Origin: Chitinophagaceae bacterium 26-R-25
Lineage (GTDB): Bacteria; Bacteroidota; Bacteroidia; Chitinophagales; Chitinophagaceae
DNA: 64,000 nucleotides
NCBI GenBank assembly: GCA_029906195.1
Contig: JARWSJ010000001.1
Span: 2,232,001 to 2,296,000, forward strand
Direction of reading: 5' to 3'
The position numbers and the translations under genes were made by a program. Under the pieces are notes generated by a model that was not told the DNA's origin, did no database searches, and saw only the letters and a list, made by a program, of their open reading frames with translations. Shown piece by piece: positions 25,640-34,091 of the stretch. How positions within the stretch are numbered: position 1 is the first letter of the stretch; every line of letters starts with the position of its first letter.

Positions 25640-28312
25640 ATGGAACTCAGTAAAAATTTTATTCCTGCAAGTGTAGAAGGCAAATGGAACAAGCATTGGC
25701 AACAGAAAGGCTATTTCAACAGCAAACCAGACAACCGCCCTGCGTTTACAGTGGTCATTCCGCCACCAAACGTTACAGGCGTGTTGCACATGGGCCATAC
25801 TTTGAATGAAACCGTGCAGGATATTTTGGTCAGGAAAGCCCGCATGAGTGGCTTTAACGCTTGCTGGGTTCCGGGTAGCGACCACGCTTCTATTGCTACT
25901 GAAGCCAAAGTGGTTCAAATGCTGGAAAAAGAAAAAGGCATTAAAAAGGCTGATCTTAGCCGTGAGGAGTTTTTGAAATATGCGTTCGAATGGAAAGAAA
26001 AATACGGTGGCATCATCTACAACCAGATCGAAAGATTGGGTTGCAGCGTGGATTGGAGCCGTGTGACATTTACCATGGACGATCATTATTACAAAGCGGT
26101 TATAAATGTATTCGTTGACCTGTACAATAAAGGGTTGATCTATCGCGGTGCACGCATGATCAACTGGGACCCTGCAGCTAAAACTGCGTTGAGTGATGAA
26201 GAAGTGGAGTACAAAGACCTGCAGGGTAAACTATATCATGTAAAATACGACCTGGTTAGTGCCGATGGAAAAAACATTGGCGGCATCACCATTGCAACGC
26301 AACGTCCGGAAACCATTATGGGCGATACCGCCATTTGCGTAAACCCTGGCGATGAACGTTATACAAACCTCAAGGGAGCCTTCGCGGTTGTTCCGTTGAT
26401 CAATCGTCGCATTCCCATCATTTTCGATGAATACGTTGATCCTTCATTCGGTACCGGTGCGTTAAAAGTAACGCCGGCACACGATATCAATGACTATAAC
26501 CTGGGATTGAAACACAATCTTGAGGTAGTTGATACATTGAATGAAGACGGCACGCTGAGTGCTGCAGCGCAGATCTATGTTGGCGAAGATCGCTTTAAAG
26601 CAAGAAAAAAGATCATTGCGGAATTAACTGAAAAAGGGTTTTTAGTTAAAGAAGAAGAATATCAAACTCGCCTCGGTTACAGCCAGCGTACAGGAGTTGT
26701 TGTAGAACCACGCATTTCTACACAATGGTTCCTGAAAATGAAGGAGCTCGCAGAGCCTGCATTGAAAGCGGTTGTTGATGGCGATATTAAAATACACCCG
26801 GGAGATAAATTCCTTGCTACCTATAAATATTGGCTGGAAAACGTGAAGGATTGGTGCATCAGCCGCCAGCTTTGGTGGGGACAGCAAATTCCTGCATGGT
26901 ATTCTCCAGACGGGACATGTGTGGTAGCAGCTACTCGTGAGGAAGCGTTTATGTTGTTTGAAACACAGTGGTCAGCAGGTGGCGATCAGTTTAATGATCA
27001 GCTCACGTCTTCTCCGTTTACCATCAATGATCTTAAACAGGATGAAGATGTGTTGGACACATGGTTCTCCTCATGGTTATGGCCAAGCGAGGTGTTTAAC
27101 GGCGTTTCTAATCCGGGCAACCCTGATGTAAAATATTACTACCCTACTTCTGTGTTGGTTACCGGACAAGACATCATCTTCTTCTGGGTGGCAAGAATGG
27201 TAATGGCCGGGTTGGAATATGAAAAGCAAATTCCTTTCAAAGATGTTTACTTCACCGGCATGGTGCGTGATAAACAAGGAAGGAAAATGAGCAAGAGCCT
27301 TGGCAACTCTCCTGACTTGCTTGAGTTGATCGATAAATACGGTGCAGATGCCGTTCGTTTCGGTATCATGATCTCCTCTCCTGCGGGAAATGACTTGTTG
27401 TTTGATGAATCATCTTTGGAGCAAGGAAGTTTCTTCAACAATAAGATATGGAACGCGCTGAAGCTGGTAAAAATGTGGGAAGCAAGGATTGACAACAACA
27501 ATTCCGGCGACAATTCCACTTTTGCCATCAACTGGTTTGAGAGCCGTTTGAATGAAGTAAAAACGGAAGTGGATGTTTTGATGAAACAATTCCGCTTAAG
27601 TGAGGCGCTGAAAACTATTTACTCCCTTATCTGGGATGATTTCTGTAGCTGGTATCTTGAGTGGGCGAAGCCGGGCTTTGAGCAACCTATCAATGCGAAC
27701 GTTTATCAAAAAACAATTGCATTCTTCGCTGACTTGCTGCAACTTTTACATCCGTACATGCCGTTTGTAACGGAAGAAATTTATCACTTGCTGGAAGAAA
27801 GAAATGAAGACTTGTGTGTGAAGCAATTTGCACCAATCGGCAATATCAATAAAGCAATTTTGGCAAAAGGAAATTTGCTGAAAGATTCTATCACTGCGGT
27901 TCGTGATGCAAGAAATAAAGCGCAATTGAAACCAAAAGAAACAATTGAGCTGAGCATCCAGAGCAACGAACAAGCGGCATACAGCGATATTACAGAGCTG
28001 TTGAGCAAACAGGTAAATGCAAAGAGTTTCGCCTTTGCAACTGATGCTGTTGCGCAATCAATCAATGTGGTTGTTGGAAAAGACAAATTCTATCTTGTTA
28101 CAGAAACGCCTTTAAATACTGGTCACCAGAAAGAAGAACTTGAAAAAGAACTGGAATATCAAAAAGGATTTTTGGCATCTGTAGAGAAAAAACTAAGCAA
28201 CGAACGTTTTGTTCAAAATGCAAAACCCGAAGTTGTTGAATTTGAAAGAAAGAAAAAGTCTGATGCGGAAGAAAAGATTAAAGTGATTGAGGAGAGCCTG
28301 AAGGCGATTTAA
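25640..28312 (+). CDS. valS: Valyl-tRNA synthetase
   Basis: 890 residues, full length. Class I signatures are PPPNVTG (41-47), HMGH (50-53) and KMSKS (549-553). An editing domain lies between them (about 190-340), an anticodon-binding domain follows (about 620-770), and the C-terminal arm (about 815-888) is the coiled coil typical of ValRS. It charges tRNA-Val. Monocistronic, with a promoter and a strong terminator. Confidence 0.98.
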   Translation: MELSKNFIPASVEGKWNKHWQQKGYFNSKPDNRPAFTVVIPPPNVTGVLHMGHTLNETVQDILVRKARMSGFNACWVPGSDHASIATEAKVVQMLEKEKGIKKADLSREEFLKYAFEWKEKYGGIIYNQIERLGCSVDWSRVTFTMDDHYYKAVINVFVDLYNKGLIYRGARMINWDPAAKTALSDEEVEYKDLQGKLYHVKYDLVSADGKNIGGITIATQRPETIMGDTAICVNPGDERYTNLKGAFAVVPLINRRIPIIFDEYVDPSFGTGALKVTPAHDINDYNLGLKHNLEVVDTLNEDGTLSAAAQIYVGEDRFKARKKIIAELTEKGFLVKEEEYQTRLGYSQRTGVVVEPRISTQWFLKMKELAEPALKAVVDGDIKIHPGDKFLATYKYWLENVKDWCISRQLWWGQQIPAWYSPDGTCVVAATREEAFMLFETQWSAGGDQFNDQLTSSPFTINDLKQDEDVLDTWFSSWLWPSEVFNGVSNPGNPDVKYYYPTSVLVTGQDIIFFWVARMVMAGLEYEKQIPFKDVYFTGMVRDKQGRKMSKSLGNSPDLLELIDKYGADAVRFGIMISSPAGNDLLFDESSLEQGSFFNNKIWNALKLVKMWEARIDNNNSGDNSTFAINWFESRLNEVKTEVDVLMKQFRLSEALKTIYSLIWDDFCSWYLEWAKPGFEQPINANVYQKTIAFFADLLQLLHPYMPFVTEEIYHLLEERNEDLCVKQFAPIGNINKAILAKGNLLKDSITAVRDARNKAQLKPKETIELSIQSNEQAAYSDITELLSKQVNAKSFAFATDAVAQSINVVVGKDKFYLVTETPLNTGHQKEELEKELEYQKGFLASVEKKLSNERFVQNAKPEVVEFERKKKSDAEEKIKVIEESLKAI

Positions 28313-28345
28313 TTTGAAAATTTGACGATTTGAAAATTTGAAAAT
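28313..28345. repeat. Family B arm after valS
   Basis: TTTGAAAATTTG units begin directly at the valS stop and run up to the terminator stem. No complementary right arm is seen before the next gene. Confidence 0.75.
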
Positions 28346-28383
28346 AAAAGGTGTGACATTCTTTGTTGAGTGTTGCACCTTTT
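28346..28383 (+). terminator. valS intrinsic terminator
   Basis: A 13-bp stem AAAAGGTGTGACA / TGTTGCACCTTTT (two G-U wobbles) with a 12-base loop is followed by T-rich sequence. It closely resembles the hairpin at 29700-29735. Confidence 0.88.
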
Positions 28384-28389
28384 TCATTT

Positions 28390-29448
28390 TTATGCTCGCT
28401 TGACAGAAACTTTTGGTCGTTCGACACTACAAGAAGTGGAAAGAAATCTCCTGAAATCGGTTTCTTTTCTTCCTGCTTTCTTTAGCAGCCTCGCAAAGAG
28501 TTTTAGTTGTAGTGGGGTGACCATTTTTGGATGGGATATGAAATGAAAATATTCACGGTTTTTCATTGCTTTTTTTAAGCCCAAATAGGTGACAAAATTC
28601 ATCTCTTCAATTGAGGCCATTATTTGCTTGCCGCCGTTTTTTTCTGCCCTGTTTTCACTTTCAATTACGTTGGTGGCAATACCACGACCATCTCCATAAT
28701 TTTTTATTTTCAGCCTATAGATCAGTGAATCAATTTTGGAAGACAACCAATTTTGATGCTTGTTTAATGTTATTGCTGAAATGGTGTACTGCAAAAAACC
28801 TCCCGAAACATCTTCCTTCACCACATTGTCATGAAAACGGTAAATATCTTTATCCGGAGCATTTCGAAAATCGTAGCATTGCGCATCTGATTTCATGTAC
28901 ATTTCTTTTCTCACGCTAAATTCATGAACGATTCCATGCTTCAAAAACTGCTGCATAAATAAGGGAAATGGTTGAATACTCCAACCACCTGCTCTGTAAC
29001 CATCAATCAAATATTCGTCACTTACGCAATCTGTAATAGACCGAATGATCTCCATGGACTCCTGAAATAATATATTTTGCTGCGCTACATCCAGCGAAGA
29101 AAAGCAATAGTAGCGGCTATTATTTAAGCTCCATTCATTATTTACCGGGTTGTAAACTGCATCGAGCCAATGAGGATGAAGATGCGGGAAAATGTAATGG
29201 CCTTTTTTTACGAGGACTCTAAGTTGATTTACGATGTCATTATAATCTGCCAAAGCTTTGGGATACTTTTCAATTATTTTTTTTAACTGATACAAGTAAG
29301 TGGTATCAACAAAAAAGACTGCCTTGCATGCATGCGTGTCTAAAACGTTTAAGATTGCGTTTGTCGGCTCAATCATGCATTTTTGAGGGGTTCCACTATT
29401 GGTGCCCAGAAACAGTTCATAATCAAAGGTTATTAAAAGATTCCCCAT
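28390..29448 (-). CDS. Polysaccharide deacetylase-like protein
   Basis: 352 residues without a signal peptide. It opens LLITFDYELFLG, a deacetylase-fold first strand with an acidic pair (D9, E11), has a possible metal motif HLHPHWLD in place of the usual HxxxH, and an end segment FHFISHPKM. This arrangement is seen in Bacteroidota surface-polysaccharide gene clusters. Divergence from classical NodB motifs makes enzyme activity uncertain. It stands alone between two near-identical terminator hairpins. Confidence 0.7.
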   Translation of the reverse strand: MGNLLITFDYELFLGTNSGTPQKCMIEPTNAILNVLDTHACKAVFFVDTTYLYQLKKIIEKYPKALADYNDIVNQLRVLVKKGHYIFPHLHPHWLDAVYNPVNNEWSLNNSRYYCFSSLDVAQQNILFQESMEIIRSITDCVSDEYLIDGYRAGGWSIQPFPLFMQQFLKHGIVHEFSVRKEMYMKSDAQCYDFRNAPDKDIYRFHDNVVKEDVSGGFLQYTISAITLNKHQNWLSSKIDSLIYRLKIKNYGDGRGIATNVIESENRAEKNGGKQIMASIEEMNFVTYLGLKKAMKNREYFHFISHPKMVTPLQLKLFARLLKKAGRKETDFRRFLSTSCSVERPKVSVKRA

Positions 29449-29607
29449 GTTTTAGTCATTGACGTTCAATTCTTCGGGCATCTCTTTAGGCTAAGAACCA
29501 GTCCAAAAAGATCGCCAGATTTAAGGACGCAATGTTATCAACAAACTCGTCAATAGGGTTTCCATATCCGTCATTAAACTTTCGAAAAAAGCCCAAACTT
29601 CGAATAA

Positions 29608-29770
29608 TTTGAAAATTTGAAGATTTGAGAATTTGAAAATGAAAAGATGCTGAAATGTTGAGCTTTCCTTCATATCAATATCGACGAATCTGAAGAAAAA
29701 AAGGTGCAACATTCTATAACGAATGTTGCACCTTTCATTTTCAAATTACCATATTTTCAAATTCTCAAAT
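29608..29770. repeat. Family B arm pair enclosing a terminator
   Basis: A left arm (29608-29640) and right arm (29737-29770) of AATTTGAAAATTTG type bracket the thiolase terminator. The thiolase stop (29765-29767) is inside the right arm. Confidence 0.85.
29700..29735 (-). terminator. Thiolase-gene intrinsic terminator
   Basis: A perfect 15-bp stem AAAGGTGCAACATTC / GAATGTTGCACCTTT with a 6-base loop; the minus strand continues into a run of T. Confidence 0.92.
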
Positions 29771-30949
29771 TACTTCTATCACCATGGCACTTGCTCCTCC
29801 ACCACCGTTGCAAATTCCGGCAGCACCATAGCGGGCTTTGTTTTGTTTTAGTATGTTGATGAGCGTAACGATGATTCTTGCACCACTTGCACCCAGCGGA
29901 TGCCCCAATGCAACTGCACCTCCATGCACGTTTACCTTTGCGGGATCAAGTTTCATGCGGCGGGTATTCTCAATACCAACAACAGCGAATGCTTCGTTCA
30001 ATTCAAAGTATTCAATGTCGCTCATTTTCAAACCAGCTTTCTCCACCGCTTTTGGAACTGCTAAAGAAGGTGTAGTTGTAAACCACTCAGGAGCCTGTTC
30101 AGCATCTGCGTAACCGATGATCTTTGCGATGGGTTTCAATCCCAATGCTTCTGCTTTTGTTTTGCTCATAAGCACCAGAGCGGCGGCACCATCGTTCATT
30201 GTTGATGCATTGGCAGCTGTAACTGTACCGTCTTTTACAAAAGCGGGTTTCAGTTCAGGTATTTTATCAAACTTAACGTTGAAGGGCTCTTCGTCTTTGT
30301 TAAACAAAACTAGCTCTCCTTTGCGTTGTGGAATTTCAACCGGCACAATTTCATCTGCAAATTTACCTTCGTTCCACGCAGCCTGTGAACGTTTGTAACT
30401 CTCCACTGCAAAAGCATCCTGTTCGCCGCGGCTGATGTTGCAATCTTTCGCACAAAGCTCTGCAGCATTGCCCATTGCTTTGCCATCGTACACATCTGTT
30501 AAGCCATCTTTGGCAAGACCATCAATGAAAGCGGCGTTGCCGTATTTATTTCCCCAACGCAAGGAGTCAGCATAGAAAGGCACATTGCTCATGCTTTCCA
30601 TACCGCCGGCAACAACGATGTCTGCGTCGCCCAATAAAATGCTTTGTGCAGCACTGGCAAGAGATTTCATGCCGCTGGCGCAAACTTTATTTACGGTGGT
30701 ACAATTTACTTTGTCTGGCAGACCGGCAAATTTTGCGGCTTGTCTTGCAGGTGCCTGGCCAAGATTTGCCTGGAGCACGGAACCCATCAAAACATCGTCA
30801 ACCAAGGAAGGATCGACGCCTGCTTTTTGCAATGCGCCTTTAATGGCGATTGCTCCCAATTTTGTGGCTGAAAATTCTTTTAACGCGCCACCAAAACTTC
30901 CCATTGGCGTGCGTACCGCTGAAATGATATAAACTTCTTCTTGTTTCAT
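29765..30949 (-). CDS. Acetyl-CoA acetyltransferase (thiolase)
   Basis: 394 residues from the ATG at 30949, giving the standard thiolase N-terminus [17 protein letters not shown]. Catalytic residues are all visible: C90 ([10 protein letters not shown]), H350 ([10 protein letters not shown]) and C380 ([10 protein letters not shown]). It condenses or cleaves acyl-CoAs in beta-oxidation or acetoacetyl-CoA formation; which direction is unknown. The TGA stop lies in a family B arm and the C-terminus VIEVI is normal for the family. Confidence 0.95.
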   Translation of the reverse strand: MKQEEVYIISAVRTPMGSFGGALKEFSATKLGAIAIKGALQKAGVDPSLVDDVLMGSVLQANLGQAPARQAAKFAGLPDKVNCTTVNKVCASGMKSLASAAQSILLGDADIVVAGGMESMSNVPFYADSLRWGNKYGNAAFIDGLAKDGLTDVYDGKAMGNAAELCAKDCNISRGEQDAFAVESYKRSQAAWNEGKFADEIVPVEIPQRKGELVLFNKDEEPFNVKFDKIPELKPAFVKDGTVTAANASTMNDGAAALVLMSKTKAEALGLKPIAKIIGYADAEQAPEWFTTTPSLAVPKAVEKAGLKMSDIEYFELNEAFAVVGIENTRRMKLDPAKVNVHGGAVALGHPLGASGARIIVTLINILKQNKARYGAAGICNGGGGASAMVIEVI

Positions 30950-31018
30950 AAATGGCAATGTATTGGAACTGCGACATTTAAGCTGCAATTCTCATGTTTG
31001 TTTAATTTAGACTAGTGT

Positions 31019-31026
31019 CAAATTTA
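31019..31026 (-). promoter_or_regulatory. Bacteroidota -7 element (TAAATTTG) for the thiolase gene
   Basis: The minus strand has an exact TAnnTTTG match about 70 bases upstream of the chosen ATG. Confidence 0.4.
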
Positions 31027-31073
31027 GTGATTTTCAGCGTTGGAAAATGTGAACAAATCGCGAAGATGACCTT

Positions 31074-31955
31074 TTAAGGAATCAAGCTTGTAGCTGTTTC
31101 AGATTCCGGTTCTCCGGTGAAGTAAGTGTCGAAAGCATCTGTCTGTTTTTCCCATGAATATTGATCGTTTACAACATAGGTACCACTTAGCATGTCATGC
31201 CAGCCTCTGTCTTTAAAAAGAAAGGAAACACCTTCCAGTGGAATGAACCGGCAAAGAGAGCGACCTATGATGTGGAAAATGCCAGCCTTTTTTCCTCGCT
31301 TGTCAACGACGACAGTATTGGTGATAATTTTGGCAAATGTAACTTTAAAGAAAAGCTCCATTATTAAATAGTAAATGCCGAAGAACACAGCCATAAGGCC
31401 TGAAGTAAGTATGATGCGATCATACACGTTTACGATAAACGTTTTCTCAACGCTTCGCAGAAAAGTGTAGGCAACAAAGGAAACGAATAAAACATCGATT
31501 ACTAAATGCAAAAGTCTTTTCGATTTATTAACCGGTTCAAAAATATTTAGTCCCGCACTATCTCCGTTAGTTATGCAAGGTTTTCGCGATGTTTGTAGCA
31601 GTCCCAACGCAGGAAACAAAATAAGTATTTCAATAAACTGGCCGAGCATTAGAAAAAATATTATATCTCTCCTCTCCACCCCTTCCATGATTTGCATCAA
31701 ATAGTAATTCAAGCATATTGCAACCGCCTTAAAGCATTGATAAAAAACAAATAATCGGAGCAATTGGGATTTCTTATAGCCGGAAACAAAAAATTGAACA
31801 AGACTAATAATCCCAAAAGCCAGGAATAAGATTGTGACTAAATTAATCCTGATTATTGAAACAAGATCAAGCCCTTTTAAGCCATAGAAAGAAACCGAAA
31901 TTAACAATACCAGGTGAATACTAACAAGCCATGCAGCAATTTTTGATTTTAGCAT
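31074..31955 (-). CDS. RDD-family membrane protein (second copy)
   Basis: 293 residues. Four N-terminal membrane helices (about 8-120) precede an RDD-type domain (about 140-270) with RLLHLVIDVLFVSF, LFFKVTFAKIITNTVVV and DRGWHDMLSGTYVV. It ends with a YFTGEPE tail shared with the neighbour, to which it is paralogous. RDD proteins are small multi-helix membrane proteins, some proposed as ion antiporters; role here unknown. It starts 19 bases after the preceding gene of the operon. Confidence 0.82.
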   Translation of the reverse strand: MLKSKIAAWLVSIHLVLLISVSFYGLKGLDLVSIIRINLVTILFLAFGIISLVQFFVSGYKKSQLLRLFVFYQCFKAVAICLNYYLMQIMEGVERRDIIFFLMLGQFIEILILFPALGLLQTSRKPCITNGDSAGLNIFEPVNKSKRLLHLVIDVLFVSFVAYTFLRSVEKTFIVNVYDRIILTSGLMAVFFGIYYLIMELFFKVTFAKIITNTVVVDKRGKKAGIFHIIGRSLCRFIPLEGVSFLFKDRGWHDMLSGTYVVNDQYSWEKQTDAFDTYFTGEPESETATSLIP

Positions 31956-31974
31956 AAAAGATCATTCTTATGGG

Positions 31975-32880
31975 TTAATTTGTTGATATAGCTTCTTCTT
32001 CGGGCTCACCGGTGAAGTAAGTGCTTAAGACATCGTCTTCATTTTCCCATGCATACCTGTCGTTAATTACGTAAGTCCCGCTTAGTCTATCGTGCCAGCC
32101 TCTGTCAGAAGAAAGGAATGAAATAGCATCGAATGGAATGAAACGGTACAATGCTCTCAATAAAACCCGACCGGAAGACGCTTTCTTTCCTTTTGCGTCG
32201 ACCACGATCGAATTGGTCACTACTTTTCCAAAGGTTGTTTTGAAGAGGCTTTCAATCACAAAGTAGTAGACAACAATCATGCATATATCAGCAATGGCTT
32301 CTAAAACATTTGTACGAAAAAATTCATTCACGAGACTAAGGTGTGACCTCACAATAAACAAAACTACAAGCATATCCAAAATGGCATGGATCAGTCGCTG
32401 ATTTTTTGCCAATGAGCGCAAATTGTTTCCACCATTGTCTTCGATGTTTGGTTTTGGGACACGTGCTCTTTGCAGCAAGGCAACTGCTCCAATATCAGCC
32501 ATGCCAAGTATCAAAGCAAGCATTCCGAACATTACGGCCCCGTGCGGATCCAGGAGATTACTGTAAAGCGGAAACAACAAAATGAAGCTGTAAAAGGATA
32601 AGCCGACGAGATTAAAGATGCAGCAGTATACCAAAAACAACCGCAGAAGTTTCGACTTTCTAAATCCTGAAAAAAGGAATTGCAGGTATCCAACAAATCC
32701 TAAAATTAAAATACCATGCCCTATCCACGTTTCCAGCGGTATCTCAGCCAATTTATACGACGGTGTCTTCAATATTACATAAATGGTTAGACTACCTACT
32801 AATGCTAAGCAAATACCAATTACAACGGCAACAAGTCTAAAATTTCTAATAAGCCGGTCGTCAGGTTTTTGGGTTATCAT
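31975..32880 (-). CDS. RDD-family membrane protein (first copy)
   Basis: 301 residues from the ATG at 32880; the frame is open further upstream but that part overlaps the DUF3999 gene. Architecture equals that of the downstream paralogue: four helices, then RLIHAILDMLVVLF, SLFKTTFGKVVTNSIVV, DRGWHDRLSGTYVI and YFTGEPEEE. It begins five bases after the DUF3999 stop, so it is translationally linked. Confidence 0.82.
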   Translation of the reverse strand: MITQKPDDRLIRNFRLVAVVIGICLALVGSLTIYVILKTPSYKLAEIPLETWIGHGILILGFVGYLQFLFSGFRKSKLLRLFLVYCCIFNLVGLSFYSFILLFPLYSNLLDPHGAVMFGMLALILGMADIGAVALLQRARVPKPNIEDNGGNNLRSLAKNQRLIHAILDMLVVLFIVRSHLSLVNEFFRTNVLEAIADICMIVVYYFVIESLFKTTFGKVVTNSIVVDAKGKKASSGRVLLRALYRFIPFDAISFLSSDRGWHDRLSGTYVINDRYAWENEDDVLSTYFTGEPEEEAISTN

Positions 32881-32885
32881 AAGTA

Positions 32886-34091
32886 CTAATATTTCTTTTG
32901 AACATCCTTTACCAATCGCACCGTAAAGAAGGCAAGCACTGCAAGCACAACAACCAAAGTGAGCCACAACCATTTCTTGCTGGCTTCAACTTTCTTTGTT
33001 GTTGCTGTCACATTTTTTTCAATAGAACCAACAGCAATGATTTTCACCACTTGAGGAATACTGTCTTTGAAATTCTGCAATTCATATGAAGGTGCTTTAG
33101 CCGCAGAATCATTCAGGTACAATGCATATTTTTTACCGGCATCAAGCGATGCAATGAGTTGTTTATGCGATTGAAAAGTTTTTAGTGCGGTAACTATAAG
33201 TGGAGGATTATCACCATTGTAAATTTTGATCGTCCATTTTTTGTCGTTAAAAACTGGCACTATGAACCTATGGTTTGAATCTGCTTTGACAGTGTATGAA
33301 TAGTCGCTAAGCCCCGCTTCTATGGCTAGTTCCCGTTTAAAAAACTTTGGACCTTTTACATCGACATCTATCTTCTCAATATGATAGCCGGACTGATTTT
33401 CGACGAGTATGTAACTATAACCATCGGTGCTGTCTTTTTGGGAAAAACTGAGTGCAGGATTACTGACATATGGATCAATGGCCTTCGTTTCTTCGGTAAT
33501 TGATTTGATAACCGAAGTAATATTCAGTGGTGCATTCTTTCCGTTGTTGATCACTATTTTATAAAAATAATAGCCACTTAACGGAAAATTTATTTGCTGC
33601 AAATAATCATCTTTTTCAACCGACGATGCGTTGGAGAAGTAAATGTTTTCAATAATAGAATACCAGCTCTTTTGATCGTTGCTTCCCATCAGTGAGGCAC
33701 TGCGCAACACATCGGCATTCTTGATCACCAGGGTAAAACCATCGAGTTTTTCTGTGCCTTTATTTTGCACCACAATAACGGATCTGCCGCTATCATCTAC
33801 CTTATTTTGCAGGACAGACAAAGTATCGAGACGATTATCTATTTTTCGGATGGCCGCATTGCGAATGATAAATGGCACTTGCTTTTGGTGCTCATCCAAA
33901 ATGCGAATGTCGCTCAGATCTGTTTTAACAAAACCACTTATTGCCGGAGTAAATTCAATACTGTAAAACCCTGTGGTGTCAGGTGTTTGCAGCGTTGCCT
34001 TGTTTTTAAACTGAGCCTGGGCTTGCGCTAAACCTGCTAATAAAAACAGTAAGACCAGCGCGATGTTATTCCTGTGATTTGTCTTGCACAT
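32886..34091 (-). CDS. DUF3999-family exported, membrane-anchored protein
   Basis: 401 residues from the ATG at 34091 (an ATG at 34112 is also possible; both overlap the end of the upstream gene). A signal peptide (ending AQAQAQ) is followed by a large extracytoplasmic beta-rich region and one C-terminal membrane helix (about 377-395, WLWLTLVVVLAVLAFFTV). DUF3999 genes commonly sit beside DUF2339 genes, as here. Function unknown; a complex with the DUF2339 protein is inferred. Confidence 0.8.
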   Translation of the reverse strand: MCKTNHRNNIALVLLFLLAGLAQAQAQFKNKATLQTPDTTGFYSIEFTPAISGFVKTDLSDIRILDEHQKQVPFIIRNAAIRKIDNRLDTLSVLQNKVDDSGRSVIVVQNKGTEKLDGFTLVIKNADVLRSASLMGSNDQKSWYSIIENIYFSNASSVEKDDYLQQINFPLSGYYFYKIVINNGKNAPLNITSVIKSITEETKAIDPYVSNPALSFSQKDSTDGYSYILVENQSGYHIEKIDVDVKGPKFFKRELAIEAGLSDYSYTVKADSNHRFIVPVFNDKKWTIKIYNGDNPPLIVTALKTFQSHKQLIASLDAGKKYALYLNDSAAKAPSYELQNFKDSIPQVVKIIAVGSIEKNVTATTKKVEASKKWLWLTLVVVLAVLAFFTVRLVKDVQKKY

